From NCBI RefSeq assembly GCF_048128805.1, contig NC_136020.1:6552653-6616652 (forward strand): 64,000 bases of DNA, in the 5' to 3' direction. A model generated the notes under the pieces. It was not told the origin of the DNA. It saw only the letters and a list, made by a program, of their open reading frames with translations, and searched no databases. Source of the stretch: Centroberyx gerrardi (lineage: Eukaryota; Chordata; Actinopteri; Beryciformes; Berycidae). The position numbers were made by a program, and so were the translations under genes. Below, in pieces: positions 36,528-50,400 of this stretch; the stretch's first letter is position 1, and each line of letters begins with the position of its first letter.

Positions 36528-39500
36528 CTGCAACAAGAGCGCGAAAAGAAGTCACATCATATTTCACTGCCACCTCAAAGATGAAACAACTTGCCAAGTT
36601 AAATCCAAATCAGGTAAAGTGAAAATCCATCACATAGCTGGAAATTTAGATCATTCCCCACCTCTTTCAGTGCAGCAGGAATCTTCTTCTGTTTTCTATT
36701 AAAAGAGAAGGCTCCAGATTTCCCGATAGGAGAAACTGATGTCGAGGCACAACGGTCACCTACAGAAAACAAACACACAACAATGAACGACACATCTCCC
36801 ACAGGTAAATAATTTATTGCAGACTTCCTGTAATGACTGAAATCACTTGTGACGTACTGTTCTCCTGTAGCTTGGCGAAGCAGTGGTCACACACGCGTGC
36901 TGGCTGGTTCTTCAAGTACTCCAGATAGTACTTATTGGCGGAGCAAGCCTGACACACCACCTATCACACAGACATAGAGGAGGATTACTTAAACAATGTA
37001 ATGTAGTAGTACTAGTAGTAGTAGTAGTAGTAGTAGTAGTACTAGTACTTTGCCACAGGCGCGACAGTGATGCCTTCTCCAGGTGAGGGTGAATTCGCAG
37101 GTGCAGATCATACACATGGTGGCCCTCAGGTCTGGGATCCAGATTGGAGCCTTTGAGCCCAACGGGGCCCCGCTGTCCCCGAGACCATCAGCCTGAGGAG
37201 AGAGTGAGAGAGGGAGAGAGTGAGAGAGAAAAAGAAAGAGAGAGAGAGAGGTTACATGGATGTATATAGGGTTACATTAATACTCATAGCTCAAATAACC
37301 TGTGCAAACAACACATACACACACCCACACAGACTTAAGTGTTACCTCCTCCTGACTACGGCTGGATATGAAGGTTATCTTCTTCTTTGTGTAGTCGTCT
37401 ATGGCCTTGGCGATGGCCTCCAGCCACTCATCTCTCTCTGTAGCCGAGCTGCAAGCACAGAATACACCAGAACCCTCAGCAACCAATAGGAGGCAGCCTG
37501 AATCGACTACAACCAATCACAATTATCATCAACTTTATCGCTCATATTGTGCAAACTTCAGTGTCTAAGTGTCAGTTGCTAAGGGTGGGTGCTGACCTGG
37601 CAGACAGGATAAAAGAGCGCTCAACGCTTTCGATGTTCAGCTCGTTCTGATAGGCCTCCTGGCTGGGCTTACTCACCTGGAAAACACACCAAAAAAAGCT
37701 CAGTGACTCATAGCCTCAAGGCATCAATAATTTACTCAAGCCAACATTGCAACATATAAGGTTTTCATCAGAGCAAAATGCACTAACAATACACTGGAGT
37801 TAGGCCCAGGAGTGTTCAGTTACGAGGAGGCGTGTCCTCAATCACGATTGCATTACCAATACTATAACATATGCTTCTTCAATAACCAATTTTAAAGACA
37901 TCAAAAAACATTAATGAACACTATTGAATGCATAGGAATGGGTATTAAAAACATCCGCACAAAAACACCAAATAGATGAGTTGAAATTACAATAGAAAAC
38001 AAATTGCTATCAAATATTAAAATACAGAGTACAGCTTCTAACACAAGAAAAAAAACCTATATAAATCCATATCAAATGCACATTTAGGAGTGAGAAATGG
38101 ATTGTCTACATAATAGCTCAATACAAAGTAAAAAACCGAAGGTTTCAAATCAAAATCGACATTAAGACTGACTGAAAATGACCATGCTTCAAATTCAAAA
38201 ATAGTGTCTGTTTGCAGTGTCTCTCTCACCTTCATCCCAGCCAGAGAGAGCATGCTGTTGAGTTTATACTGGCCAGACTGGACGGGAGTGGTGTACATGA
38301 GTGCATCATTAAACTGGAGAAACAAAGAAACAAACCACTTCAAAAAAACACAGCCTGCTTTAAATAGACTATTCCCTAGAAGAAAACATTAACATCAGTG
38401 TTCAAAGTGGAAAGTAAGTAGTAGCTGCTACTGTAGACTAAGAAATTAACTTCACTTTGCGAGAATAGAAAGGAGAACGTAATGTGAAAGCACAGCGTGA
38501 GCTGGGTACATTGCTATGCAAACACAGTTCATAGACTCAGTTTTCCGGGCCAGTGCACCGGTCCGCTTATCACTCACCAGGAAGAACATCCGAGGCTGCA
38601 TGACCTTCCTGGACAGCTTCATCAGAGTGCCCTCCTTCAGAAACACCTGAGTACGGAAGACAAGACAAGTCTAAATGGACTGGGTTTAAAAATGCCTATG
38701 TGGAGTCCAGTGGCCGCTGCATAATAATAACTTTGGGATATGAACCTTGGTTTGGGTAAGATGTGAGGAACACTAACAAGTCAATCTAGTGGAACAATAG
38801 TAATAAATTCATAGTTTGGTTTTGGTAATACATATTTTTTTGCTACTTACCCTGCCTGGCTGAACGATCTCATGGTGGCCGTTCAGACTGTACTGAATCT
38901 GCATCAGCTTCTGAAAGTTATCCTAAAACAAATATGAGGCAAGCAGTGAAACTTAAGTAGATCTTCATTGCAAAGCTAAGAGATGTTAACTGGATGATTT
39001 CTTACCCCTTGTTTCATAATATCATTAGCATGGTTGGCCACTTCCTTCACGATGCCCAGAGCAGCTGCATTGAGAGCAAAGATAAAACACAGATATTGAA
39101 GTAGCGTTTTCACTTTAAAAATCCAGGCATTTGTGATGAACACAGTAGCGTCTAACCTTGTGTGTCCTTGTAATCCTCAGAGTCCTCAGGGAGATTCTTC
39201 AGGTAATCTGGAAAAGAGCGGAGAGGTTTCACAGGATAATTGAAATCTGTTATGCAGAATCTGACCCTCTGTCAAAAGATATTCCACAGGTTTCTGTTAC
39301 TGCGTTTGTCCACTGGGGGCCAGTGTGGCACTACAACACTAACCATGCCAAAATAGAAAGACCACACTTCAGCTCGAGTTTGAATTCACGTGCTGCCAAT
39401 AAAACAGAGGCATGACTGATTAAACTCTTGACCTGTAGTGAGCAGAGGCTGGTAGGAAGAGAGACGGAGACAATGAGAGAGCGTATGTAATGAGAGTGTT

Positions 39501-42500
39501 TTTACCTGTGAGCAGCAGCTGGTACTGAGGGATTCTCTGGACTGGTTTCAGCAGGTAGTGTTTCAGAGCCAGGCTGGCACATCTTGGACTCGTCTGAGAC
39601 AAAAACCACAAAGCCGTTGTTCACACACACATACTAAAGCTTCAAAACAATGAGCAATGGCATTTAGACCAAAATGTGATATTAAATAGTCTCCCAGCTC
39701 TACCTCGAACTCTCGGACAACGGCGGCGAACCCGGGGTTTTTCCTGCACTGTTCATCTAGCAGGGCCACGTTGTTGTCAAACTGGCGGATGTAGGTGGAG
39801 TACATCTTCAGGTACGGCCCCTTCTGGACGAAGATGTCCGACAGCCTCTGGTGATCGCTCCTGTGACCAAACAGACAAGAATGTTTCCCTTCATACAGTG
39901 ACACAACTCAGGCACTGACAGCCTTGTGTGGTTGAATAAGAATATATATCAAAAGGTAGGTCAGCTAGGACCTCCAGTCGGTGATCATCATACTGCAAAC
40001 AACCACCAATAGAAACAAACACCTTATATGTTTTCAGAGAAGCACTAATGTTTTTTCTTCCTTAAAATACCTTATGTATACCTTTGTATAACTTGCTTAC
40101 TACTTAACTTACTACTTACTGTGATAAGATAAGAATAGATTCAACTTTAATGATCCCTGTGGGGAAATTAGGCTGTTGCAGCAACAAATAGTAACAGGAC
40201 ACAGCCAAAAAAATAGAATATAAATAGAAATATAGAAAAAGGGGGTCATATAAACATGGACTTGAACATGTTTAGTAGGCATGTACAAATGAAAGTATGA
40301 AAAGGTATTGATTACAGCGTTAAGAGAGTGAGCAAAATTGCAATAGTAGTAGCAGTGGAACTAATTGAGATAAAGAAAAAAGTATATGAGAATATGCCAA
40401 ATAATAAGAAATATATAGTATGAAGAAAACAATAACTGAAATTACAGCATATATATAAAGGATGTTGTACACTGTGATTTTGCATCATAAAGTTTTATGT
40501 CAGATGAAAAATGTAGTAAACTCTATTCCGCAAATTAAAAGGTTTACCCTCCACTTCATCCCTAGTGACAATAAAGGAGACTACAGTATTGTTTGTGTGT
40601 GTGTGTACCAGTGGGCCACCCTCTCCTCCAGCTCTCTCAGCAGGTCTCTGTTGAGCTGGTAGAGCTGTGGCAGGTAGTACAGGATCTGGCTGAGGATCCG
40701 CTCATCCACCACCGGCTTCCCATTTTGACGAGTTGCCTTGGCAACCGCATCCCGAAAGTCCTGCAGGGACACAAAGGGTGAATTCTGATGTCGTCTCTCA
40801 CACACACACACACACAGCTGGACAGGGTGGGGTGACACGGCATATAGGTGACAGCATATTGCCGCAGATGAGGAACACCTGGTTATCACCTCATAAACGT
40901 GCCCCCCCACCTCTGCACGTAACTCACAACGCACAAACACACACACACACACACACACAGCTGAGTCAGCACTTTGACACTGTCTGGAGTGCCAACACAC
41001 ACATCCACCTGGAAGGAAGTGGAGAGGCCACGCAGGATTCAAATGTCCCAGCTAACATGCGCTCACTCACACCCTGAACCCGTTCACACACACAGCACTA
41101 ATGTTACAGCAGCATTTAGCAGACAGAGTACATATACAGCCAGAAATCTATTACTATCAGTAATGTCTTCTAAATCTCCTCTTAAATGTCATTTTTTATA
41201 GACGTATGTTTTTTATTCTATTATTTTTAATATTATACTGTTTCTACTCACATATTCACAATTTTTATGTTGTAGTGCTTTGTTTACATTTTTTACTACT
41301 ACTTATTTCATGTGTATGCTCTCTGCTTTTATTTGGTTACTAAAGTACTTTGTATACCATTTGTTTTAAAAAGTTTGATACAAACAAAATCAATTATTAT
41401 ATTAGGTAATACTTTACTTGAAGTACATTGTGATGCATTACTAGCAGATATAAACCTATTATAAGCATAGAAAAATGTTTTTGCAAACTAGGCTAATCAA
41501 ATATCAGAAAATAATGTTCCATTTAATATCATGTCATTAACTATACAGTCGCACCATAAATCATTCAACCCTGTATAGTTTTACACATTTATTATGTCAT
41601 GATATGATTATAATAATTATCATGTGCTCACAATGTGCTTTTCATGTGTTTTTGGTGCCTTATGAGCACCACTTCAAATTAAGTGTTACCTTATTATATG
41701 ACACCATGGTCTTAGGCTCCAAAATCAAACCAAAAGGGGGATGAAAGGAGAATTAAAAGGTACACATCAGACGGATGGCTTGACTCAAGCATACTTAGCA
41801 ACCCACGCACCCACCTGCACACACACACACACACGCACAGGATTAGCTATGGCATGTGTGTGTCTGGAGGTGCACTCTGTGGCCTGAGGAAGCAGCTGCT
41901 GTGCGGCCGGGCCAGCCGTGGATAGTGAAGAATGCGATCTGACCTCTTTTCTTGGACAGAGCTCCCCGCCTCTCCCTCCCCCGTCAGCCACAGGACAGTG
42001 TTTTAAGCTAATCCTGTGGTGGTTTCTCTAAAGCCACGTCTGAGACAGCCAGACAGGTGGACCCTTGACCCTCGGCGTCGGTTGGCTGAACTCTCTCATC
42101 TGGGCTTCCCCTAAGGACGGACCCTGTTCTTGTGGTATATTCATAAACAAGAACACCCGAAAAATACAACTTCCTTTAACCAATGACACACCTAACAGAT
42201 ATAAACAAAAGACCTGAAGAACTTAAATATATTGACAGTGTCGCAAGAAAACTTTTTTTGTTGGTATTTTCATACTTGCTGTCTAGGTGTTACGTCAATT
42301 TCATGTATCTTGGGCCCTTTCAAAACACTTTCAACAATACATGGATTATGAAAAATAATATTCTACCAAATATCAAAGTAAAGTGTATCTCTTTAGTCCA
42401 GTGCAAGCTCCCTCATAAGTACAGCTACAACTCACCAGGCAAACTGCACAGCTCGCCTCCCCAGAGCGACGCCAACACTTTACTGATGACAGGTTAATAA

Positions 42501-44085
42501 TCTCTCTTTCTCACTCACACTCTCTCCCTCTCACACACACCTGCCAGTGTCCCCAGTGACGGGACAGATCAAAGGACCTAATCCCTGGCTGTAAGCACGG
42601 GTTTACCTGCTCGCAACCGCGGCGCCGCAAGGAAGAGGAAAAACTACAGCGCAGCATCTTTAAAAGCCGCGGCTCTGGAATCAACTGCATTATAACTCCC
42701 TACAAGCACTTCAGCAGAGAAGTTGCAAGCCAAAGCTCCTCATTAATTCATCTCCATCCCTAGGAGAACGCTTTGATCACCACTCAAAACAATCGCAGTG
42801 TCAGTAGGGATAACAAAACATGCATTTGATTATGTTAAGTTAAAACACAGACTGGGAAGAAAGCACTTAACCATAATGCTCATAAAGTTACACAGATTTT
42901 CCTTCAATAAGACAGTCTTAAGAGGCATAGTTCACAACTAGTGATTTTCACTAAATCAAATTTCCTTCAGTAAGACCGTTTTAAGAGTCATGGTTCACAA
43001 GTAGTGATTTTCACTAAATCAAATGTCAATAAGACAATCGCAAGAGACATACAGTACTTCACAACTAGTAATTTTCACTAAATCAGACACTTACTATGTG
43101 AAGAAGCTTCAGGACATCCACAAACCTATTGAAAGCAGAAATACACGAGTAAGACAAACATACAAAATATGTCTCGACTATTTAGCATGCATGCAGCTTG
43201 GGAGCGACATTATGTGTTACTGCTGCAGAATCAAAGCACTCACACTTTCTCGGAGCTCATGATCTCCTGGGCTATGTGCACCACCTTCTTCCTCTTCATC
43301 TCGTCCTCTTGCTGGGGGAACAGATGGACAAACAACAGTCAGGCGATGCCACAGAGACGCCACAGCGACAGCCTTTTCACACACGTACACAACACTTGAC
43401 TATTCACTTACAGGGTCACTGCAAACCACCATGATCACTCGGTCCTGCTTTACTATGTAAAACCATAGGGAATCGAGTTGTTCAGCCTTCCAAACAACAG
43501 CTCAGTCAGGACTGTGCCCGAAAGTAGAGCAGCAACTTTGCATTTCTCCCTCTCCTCTCCCCCTCTCTTTCTGATTGTGTGTGTTGGGGAATGGTAATGG
43601 GGCGGTCTCTCGCTGCCTTAATTTGGACAGCGGCCTTGCCCCTGCTTGACTGAAAGGGCCTCCTGGTCCTATCAGTGCCGGAGCTTGTGATACCCTCCAG
43701 CTTTTGAGGGGTATCAGACACAGGCGCTGATAGTATCATAAAGAGGGTCACACAGGACAAAGGGAAAAAAAAAACTCTTTCGGCCATTGAGGGAGCTATT
43801 CCTGAACCCTAAGCCCCCCCCCCCCGCTTTCAACACACACACACACACACTTCTGGAGGGCTTTGACCGGCTGGGCACGCACACACACCATCTACTGTGT
43901 ATTGGCTACAATGACAGCTCGGTCTCTGGCAGTGACATTGCTAAACATTACACTCTCTTGTGGCTCTGCTTCAACTAGCAAGTTATCACCTATTAGACAG
44001 CTACTACATTGCTTTCTCATGACTGAATTACCTTTAAATTTTAGTGTGTGTGTGTGTGTGTGTGAGGGTGTGAGAGAGTGTGAGT

Positions 44086-44169
<84 letters not shown>

Positions 44170-45841
44170 GGTTACCTGTCGGTCTGCCACGTCCAAGTGC
44201 TCCTTACTGGAGGTGGAGCTGTTGTCCTCTTCATCCGAACTGTGGACCTCCTCCTCTTCCTCAGAGTGGACTTCATCCTGCCGCAGCCAGCCACTGGTCG
44301 CCAACACACCAAGACCACACATTCAGCACAACAAACAGTAACGGTGCGACAGTAAGAGCAGGAATAAATGGTGTACACGGCAGGATTTACCCTGGCTTTC
44401 AAAGAAATTGTGTAATTGCGTGAATGTGAAACAGGGCGGTGCTGAAGAGGAGCATGTGCGTTCAGCGAAACCCTCCCTGGATAAATAAAGGTTTAAGAAA
44501 GGTCACGTTACCAGCAGTGTTGGTTTTGTGCAAGAGGGGAACTTGATAACTTGAACACACAATAACCTTTATTAATGAAAGCAAGGCTGTGGGAACCGAC
44601 CCCTACACAAAGAAAATAGTGCATTGTACAAGGAAAATATTAATTACTTTGCATGACAAATAATTTCATCACTTCACTTTCACTGTTAAGAATTTAAAAT
44701 CCCTGCTATGAGATAAATCAGTCAAGACAGCACAATGACAGACACAATGTAGGCTATCACTTTATACTATAGGTGTATACAGCACACTATACAATGAACA
44801 TTTTGAGGCAACCTAGATGAGCAATTACACCAAAGACAATTACAAGCTATATTTGTTCACTGTTCCTTCTGTCCCACGATATTATTTACATTGATTTTGA
44901 CACATCTGCCAGCCTTCATTCATATTGAAAGCAATAATGTTCATCACTGCTTCAAAACAGCTGTCTGTGTATTGTGGCCTTATGATATAATTGCTATCTT
45001 CTCCGTTGTTGTCTGTCACTGTCTCTCTATCAACCCCGTTGCTGGCAGCAGGACAACATGCTGGCTCTGCACTACCCACAAACAGTCTTGTCTGCCAGAC
45101 TAGCACAAGTAGCAACATGTGTTTGTGTGTCACTAATGTTTTGATCTGAGCCTCATAGTCTTTATGCTAGAGCGCAACACTTTGTATGATTTGACAGACG
45201 GCTCCCTGATGCGGGGACGGACTGGAACTTCAAAAAGGAAGGGAAGACTGTCAGTGTCTTGGTTGATTTTGAGTTCAAAAGTACATTCATCCTTGAATCT
45301 GCGTACTTGTCCTGACTGACTGTTTCTATGGCAGCACCTACACAACGCTGTCTACAGTGTGCTTATGTGAGTTTGTAGGACGTTGCACTCTTGTCTAGAT
45401 GTATGATAGTTACAGGAGACATACCGTTCTCCCTCAACACCCTGATAAGAAGGGTACTGGTGAGGGATAAATATTAGATGGGAATTTACAGCCGTGTGGT
45501 GCATTAATAAAGATCGAATGACTCCAAAATTCTCTCTTTTCCTCTTTCACTCCCATCAGCTATAGCCTACCTTCTCCACTTCCTTGTTTTTCCTGCTTGT
45601 CTCTCGACAGTTTATCTTTTACCTAAGACTCAATACCCCCCCTCCCAAACACACACACACACACACACACACTCTTCCTCCCTTTTTTTCAAACTCTTTC
45701 TCCCTTTCTCTATAGACGAGCATTCCAACACACTGGGTCAGGCACAGAGCGCCACTTGTTTACTGCCTGAGGCTTACATAAACTTAACAGGCTCAGATGC
45801 CTGGGAAACACTACAAATTCACTCACTCACTCACTCACTCA

Positions 45842-45874
<33 letters not shown>

Positions 45875-47346
45875 CTAACTATCCACTTTGCATACCAGAC
45901 AGAATTAAGAAACAAGCTAGGTCTTCTTAATTGCTTTAATTGCTATTTCACGCCACCCTACCTCAACTCCACCTAACTTGGCCTTGACCTCATCACTGCT
46001 ATAGTGGCTCAGTCTGACCAGTGGAAATGGGAACCATGCCATCCATCATGGGAACAGCTCCTGAGCAGGACAAGCAGCAGTCTGGTCCTACTATCAAGAA
46101 TAGAGTGACTCAATGGAATCTTAATAGCATGAATGTGACTGGGAGACTGGGTGACTGTCCTGTCGGCGTCCCTTGACTGTTCAACACTCTGCCTGAGGAG
46201 CTTAGGCTAGCAAATTCACTATCATCTTTTAAATTACCTACATATATAATATTTAACATATGTTTTTTATGTTTTGACTCTTGTTAGTTACATTGTCTGT
46301 CAGCAGGATATCTCAAAAACTTATGAACAGATGTCAATTGTGCCAAGGGCCAATTGCATAGATTTTGGTGGTGATCCGGATTTGGGATTTCCACCATCAG
46401 GCACTTTTTAGCCATAACGATGAAATGGAGATAGAGACATGATTCCAAATCCTAGGGGTATGTCAGCAGGATCAACAAATATATATATTTTTTTAGTGAT
46501 AGGAATAATTTCTTTGGGTATAACACCAAGTTAGAGAATTGTTCAGTGTTGGTTTGCACCCTCTGTGTCTTCTAGCTATACATATGCAGTCATGTAATTG
46601 TTTTTTTTATTTTCCCACTTTTTAATCGTGTCAACATTTCTTTTGTATTCTCTTTTACTTTATGTATTGATTCCTATTATATCCAATTTTCTTTTGAATG
46701 TGTTTCTTATTTTTATCTCTTCCTTCTCTTTGCCCTCCTTGCACTCTGTGAACTCTGCTTTTATATAAGTGCGATATAAATAGTTTATTATTAGTAGTAA
46801 TAGTTAGTTGGTTCTTGTTCTCCAGAACCACAGCCCCTCAGACAGACTCACTCATTTACCTGGATGCGGAAAAAAAGGCATTTCAAACTTTCTCACAGGG
46901 AAATAGAGGGGAAAAATAGAGTGATGAGGTTAAGATGAGGCTAGACACAGTGAGAGGGCGGGAGCGAGGAGTAGGAGGAGGAGAAGGAGGAGGAGGAGGA
47001 GGAGAGGCTAGTGGTTGCTGGAGGTTTATTTTCCCTGTTCTAGAGAGCTGTGTGGCGTTTCTGCGATTCTCAGACATTTCCTGCCCTGGCCACTGAAAAT
47101 AACCCACAGGAAAACAGGCCGACCTGCTGCACATCAATGCTCTATTCACATTCAATGCCACTAGCTCCGAGACTGACTTTCACATTCACAGAAATACACA
47201 CCACTGATGTTAATATCACCTATGCAACCTGTAGCACACAATGGTTCCCACATTGTAGCTATCAGTTACCTGAAATTGCAGGGCAATAACATGGGTTAGA
47301 TGTTGAATAGTAGGGCTGGACCTTGGCCCACATCAACTCTTTCTCT

Positions 47347-47402
<56 letters not shown>

Positions 47403-50400
47403 AGTGTGACATTGTTCTAGACCTAAAAAAAATAATCTTTCTCCATTTTACCCTTGACCAGGAAATTTCATTCATAAAGGCTGGTACACAGGCATGGTCT
47501 CATATTCGGTCTCTCCTATTATACTGCGGTAATGAGTGATGGCTTTACTGAGGCTATTTGCCTCAGGTGACATATCATCTGAGGATACAATGATCCCTAT
47601 GTTACTGCTGTCACCTTTGAAATATGAATCATCATCGCACACGGACTGAGACACACCACAACAAAATGAGACACACAAACACAAAGCTAGATCATTATTT
47701 AGAGAAAGTGCGAGTGAAAGAGGGAAATAAAATAATGCAGCATGTCTCACACAGACAGCTACACACTTCAACACATACTCTGAACAAAACATCTTACCTC
47801 TCGTACTCGTCGCCCAGGGATTTTCGATAGGGATCCTGCACCTCATAGATGTCTGAATCTGCTGGATTGGGGTCATGTGGCCAGCCCAGCCGTGCGCTGT
47901 GAAACGGCAGGTTCATATATTCTGGTATCTCCTCATACAGCGGAACGTTCTCATACTCCACCGATCCCTCTCCACCCTCCCCGCTGCCGTCAGCCTCCTC
48001 CGTGCCGCTATTAGGCTGCTCCAGGTTTTTATCCCCCCTGTTCGACTCCACGCTGGTACAGTCCAGGGACTGCCCTCCCTTGGCCAACAGCTTTGGCAGC
48101 ATCTTGACGGAGAGCCGGAGTTCCAGCAGCTTCCGGAAGGACAGGCTCCTCTTGTGTTCGGCCCGGGTTGCCAGGTCGGCCGCGGAAAACGACTGCGCCC
48201 TCTGCTTGCCCCCCAGCAGCGGGGCTCGGCCCTGGGGGGGCACGCTGCTCCTGGTGGGCATCTGTCGGCTGAAGAACGTCACGCAGGGCCGGGCAAAGCG
48301 CCACGCTGTTTTCTCCTGGGGAGGCGCGGGCAGCTCCCTCATGGGGGTGTTGGCGTGCGGAGGTGCAGGGGGGGTGATGCAGGGTGGAGGGGGAGCGGGC
48401 AGGCTGTGTCTCTGGGGCTTCCGGGGGGGCGCCCTCGGTGAATCCTGACCCTCAGCAGAAAAGGCTTTCCTGGTGCTGGCCAGAGGCGGGTGGCAGCTGA
48501 GTTTGATCTGCTTGGGGAGGCTGTGTGTGATGGGGTAACGCTCAAAGTCACCGTACCCGTCCTCTTCATCCTCCTCCACCCGACGTTCCCCGCCTTCTTT
48601 TTTGCTGTCGTGGCTCAGTAAGTCGGGCACCGGCTGAGAGAGCAGGTCTAAGGAGTGCGAGGTGTTTCTGTTAAGGGAGGGGGGCATGTGGATCGTTCTG
48701 CGGAAACGGGGCGAGAGGGAAGTCTGTCGAGGAGGGGGCACAGGAGCATCGGGCTCATCGTCTACCACACCTGGGACTTGTTGGGGTAGGGGGTTGTCGC
48801 TTACACCCTGTTCGAGTTCCTCCCCTTCTGAACTGAGACACAGACCGGCTAGACTCGGCGTCCCCTCAGAATCGCCCGTCTCGAGCCCCTGTTTGTGTTC
48901 CTCCGCCACCCCGTCCTGGGCACCGCCCTCCAGGCCATCCTGCCTCACCAGGACTGGTTTCTTCGGTTTACGTGGGTGAGGGACTGGAAGAGGCTTACTG
49001 GGGGGAGCGGGGACCTGCTGATCGGGGGGTAACCTGGCAGAAGGTGCGGTGCTGCTCCCTACCTGAGAGGATTCTGGGGAAGACGACGGAGACAGTGGCT
49101 GATGAGGAGCGAGACTCGGGGAGATGATGCTGCCTGCAACATCATAGGTGGATTTAGAGTCTTGTGTGTTAGGAACCTCAGTCTCTGCCACCGTAAATGA
49201 TTGACCCAAAGCACTTTCCTGGTATCTTACAGCCTCCTCCAACCCTTTCCCCTGCTGCTCCTCGGTCCTCTGCGCTTCTCTGCTCACCAATCCCCTATCC
49301 AAGTGTCTCTGTCTTTGGGGTTTGTCCTTGGGCTTAGGGTGGACGTTGTTGCTGATCAATCCACCTCCACCCTTCTCCACGGCTACTCCCTCTCGGTTTT
49401 CTACTCTGTCTCGCGGCCTCATCGCCGGAAGCCCACATCCTTCTGCGGAATTCCCATTCTGCAACCAGTCGTCGTGCATATCACTCCCAATTTCGGTTGC
49501 ATTTCCGTTCCCCAGGTGCTGGCACTGGGGGCACTCCTGGAGCCCGCAGGAGCACGTGGGAATGATGTAGTACGATTCACGATTGCTAGGGTCCAATAAA
49601 ATCCCATTTTTGGAGTTGAGAAGCAAGAGGCTGTCATCTGAAGCCTCCCGGTGTTCCTGAGATAGGGTGGGGGGTGTGCCGGGTTTGGCTGGTGGGGGTA
49701 CAGCGGGAGGCGAGGCCGAGGGTTTGGGGATGCATGGTTTGGGTGCAACGACAGGTTTGGCTCTCTTCAGAGTAGGAGGGGAAGGGTGGGAGACAACGGA
49801 GGGCTGGGTGAGAAGACCGGGTTTAGGGGCGATGGGCGGGGGTGAGGGTTTGGTGGTAGCAGGGAGTTTAGGTTTGGGAGCTAATGGAGGCTTCTTCACA
49901 CCTGCGGGAAGGAACAGAAGAGATTTACACAGCAGACCACAATCATTTACCCACCCTTCTTTTTGAATGAAGCATACAGCGCTAGCAGAGCACATGAAAG
50001 CATGCTTCAACCTCGCCTCCCCTAACATAAGTGTAGACAGCTGCAAGATGTGGTTAAGGCTGGGGTCAAAAAGTCAGTCTCGGGGTCACAGGGGACTATT
50101 GCAGCCAAGAACCGGGGGTGGGAGTTGTGTGTTAATAAAATTAGGGATCAAAAATAGGTTGTAGGTGTTTGACAAAAAGATCAAACTCAATGGTCCTTTT
50201 CAATTCAGTGAAACAATTTTCAGTGTTGTTGAATTTGAACTACTCTCGTCACATCTTCTTTGTAGAACCACTTTCATTTATTATAATGTAATTAGTCTAT
50301 AACTGTCTCTCTGACCTGATGGGTGACACTTCTCACACTGTAAAACTGGATTATAAATACAGATTCACAATGGAATTTGATGCCCTCCTCCCTGAACATG

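Noticed and set aside
44041..44423. Frames rich in RE/ER or LS repeats.
   Set aside because: Translations of the GA/CT microsatellite; only 44176-44293 on the minus strand is a real FGD6 exon.
47875..49966. Plus-strand frames of 100-190 aa opposite FGD6 exon 2.
   Set aside because: Mirror frames caused by the GC- and proline-rich minus-strand exon; no start context, splice sites or known family.
49902..50046. Upstream extension of the FGD6 large exon to an ATG at 50046 ([14 protein letters not shown]..).
   Set aside because: The segment contains the acceptor CCGCAG and shows no similarity to FGD6. The 10-nt exon at 52207-52216 gives the correct N-terminus.
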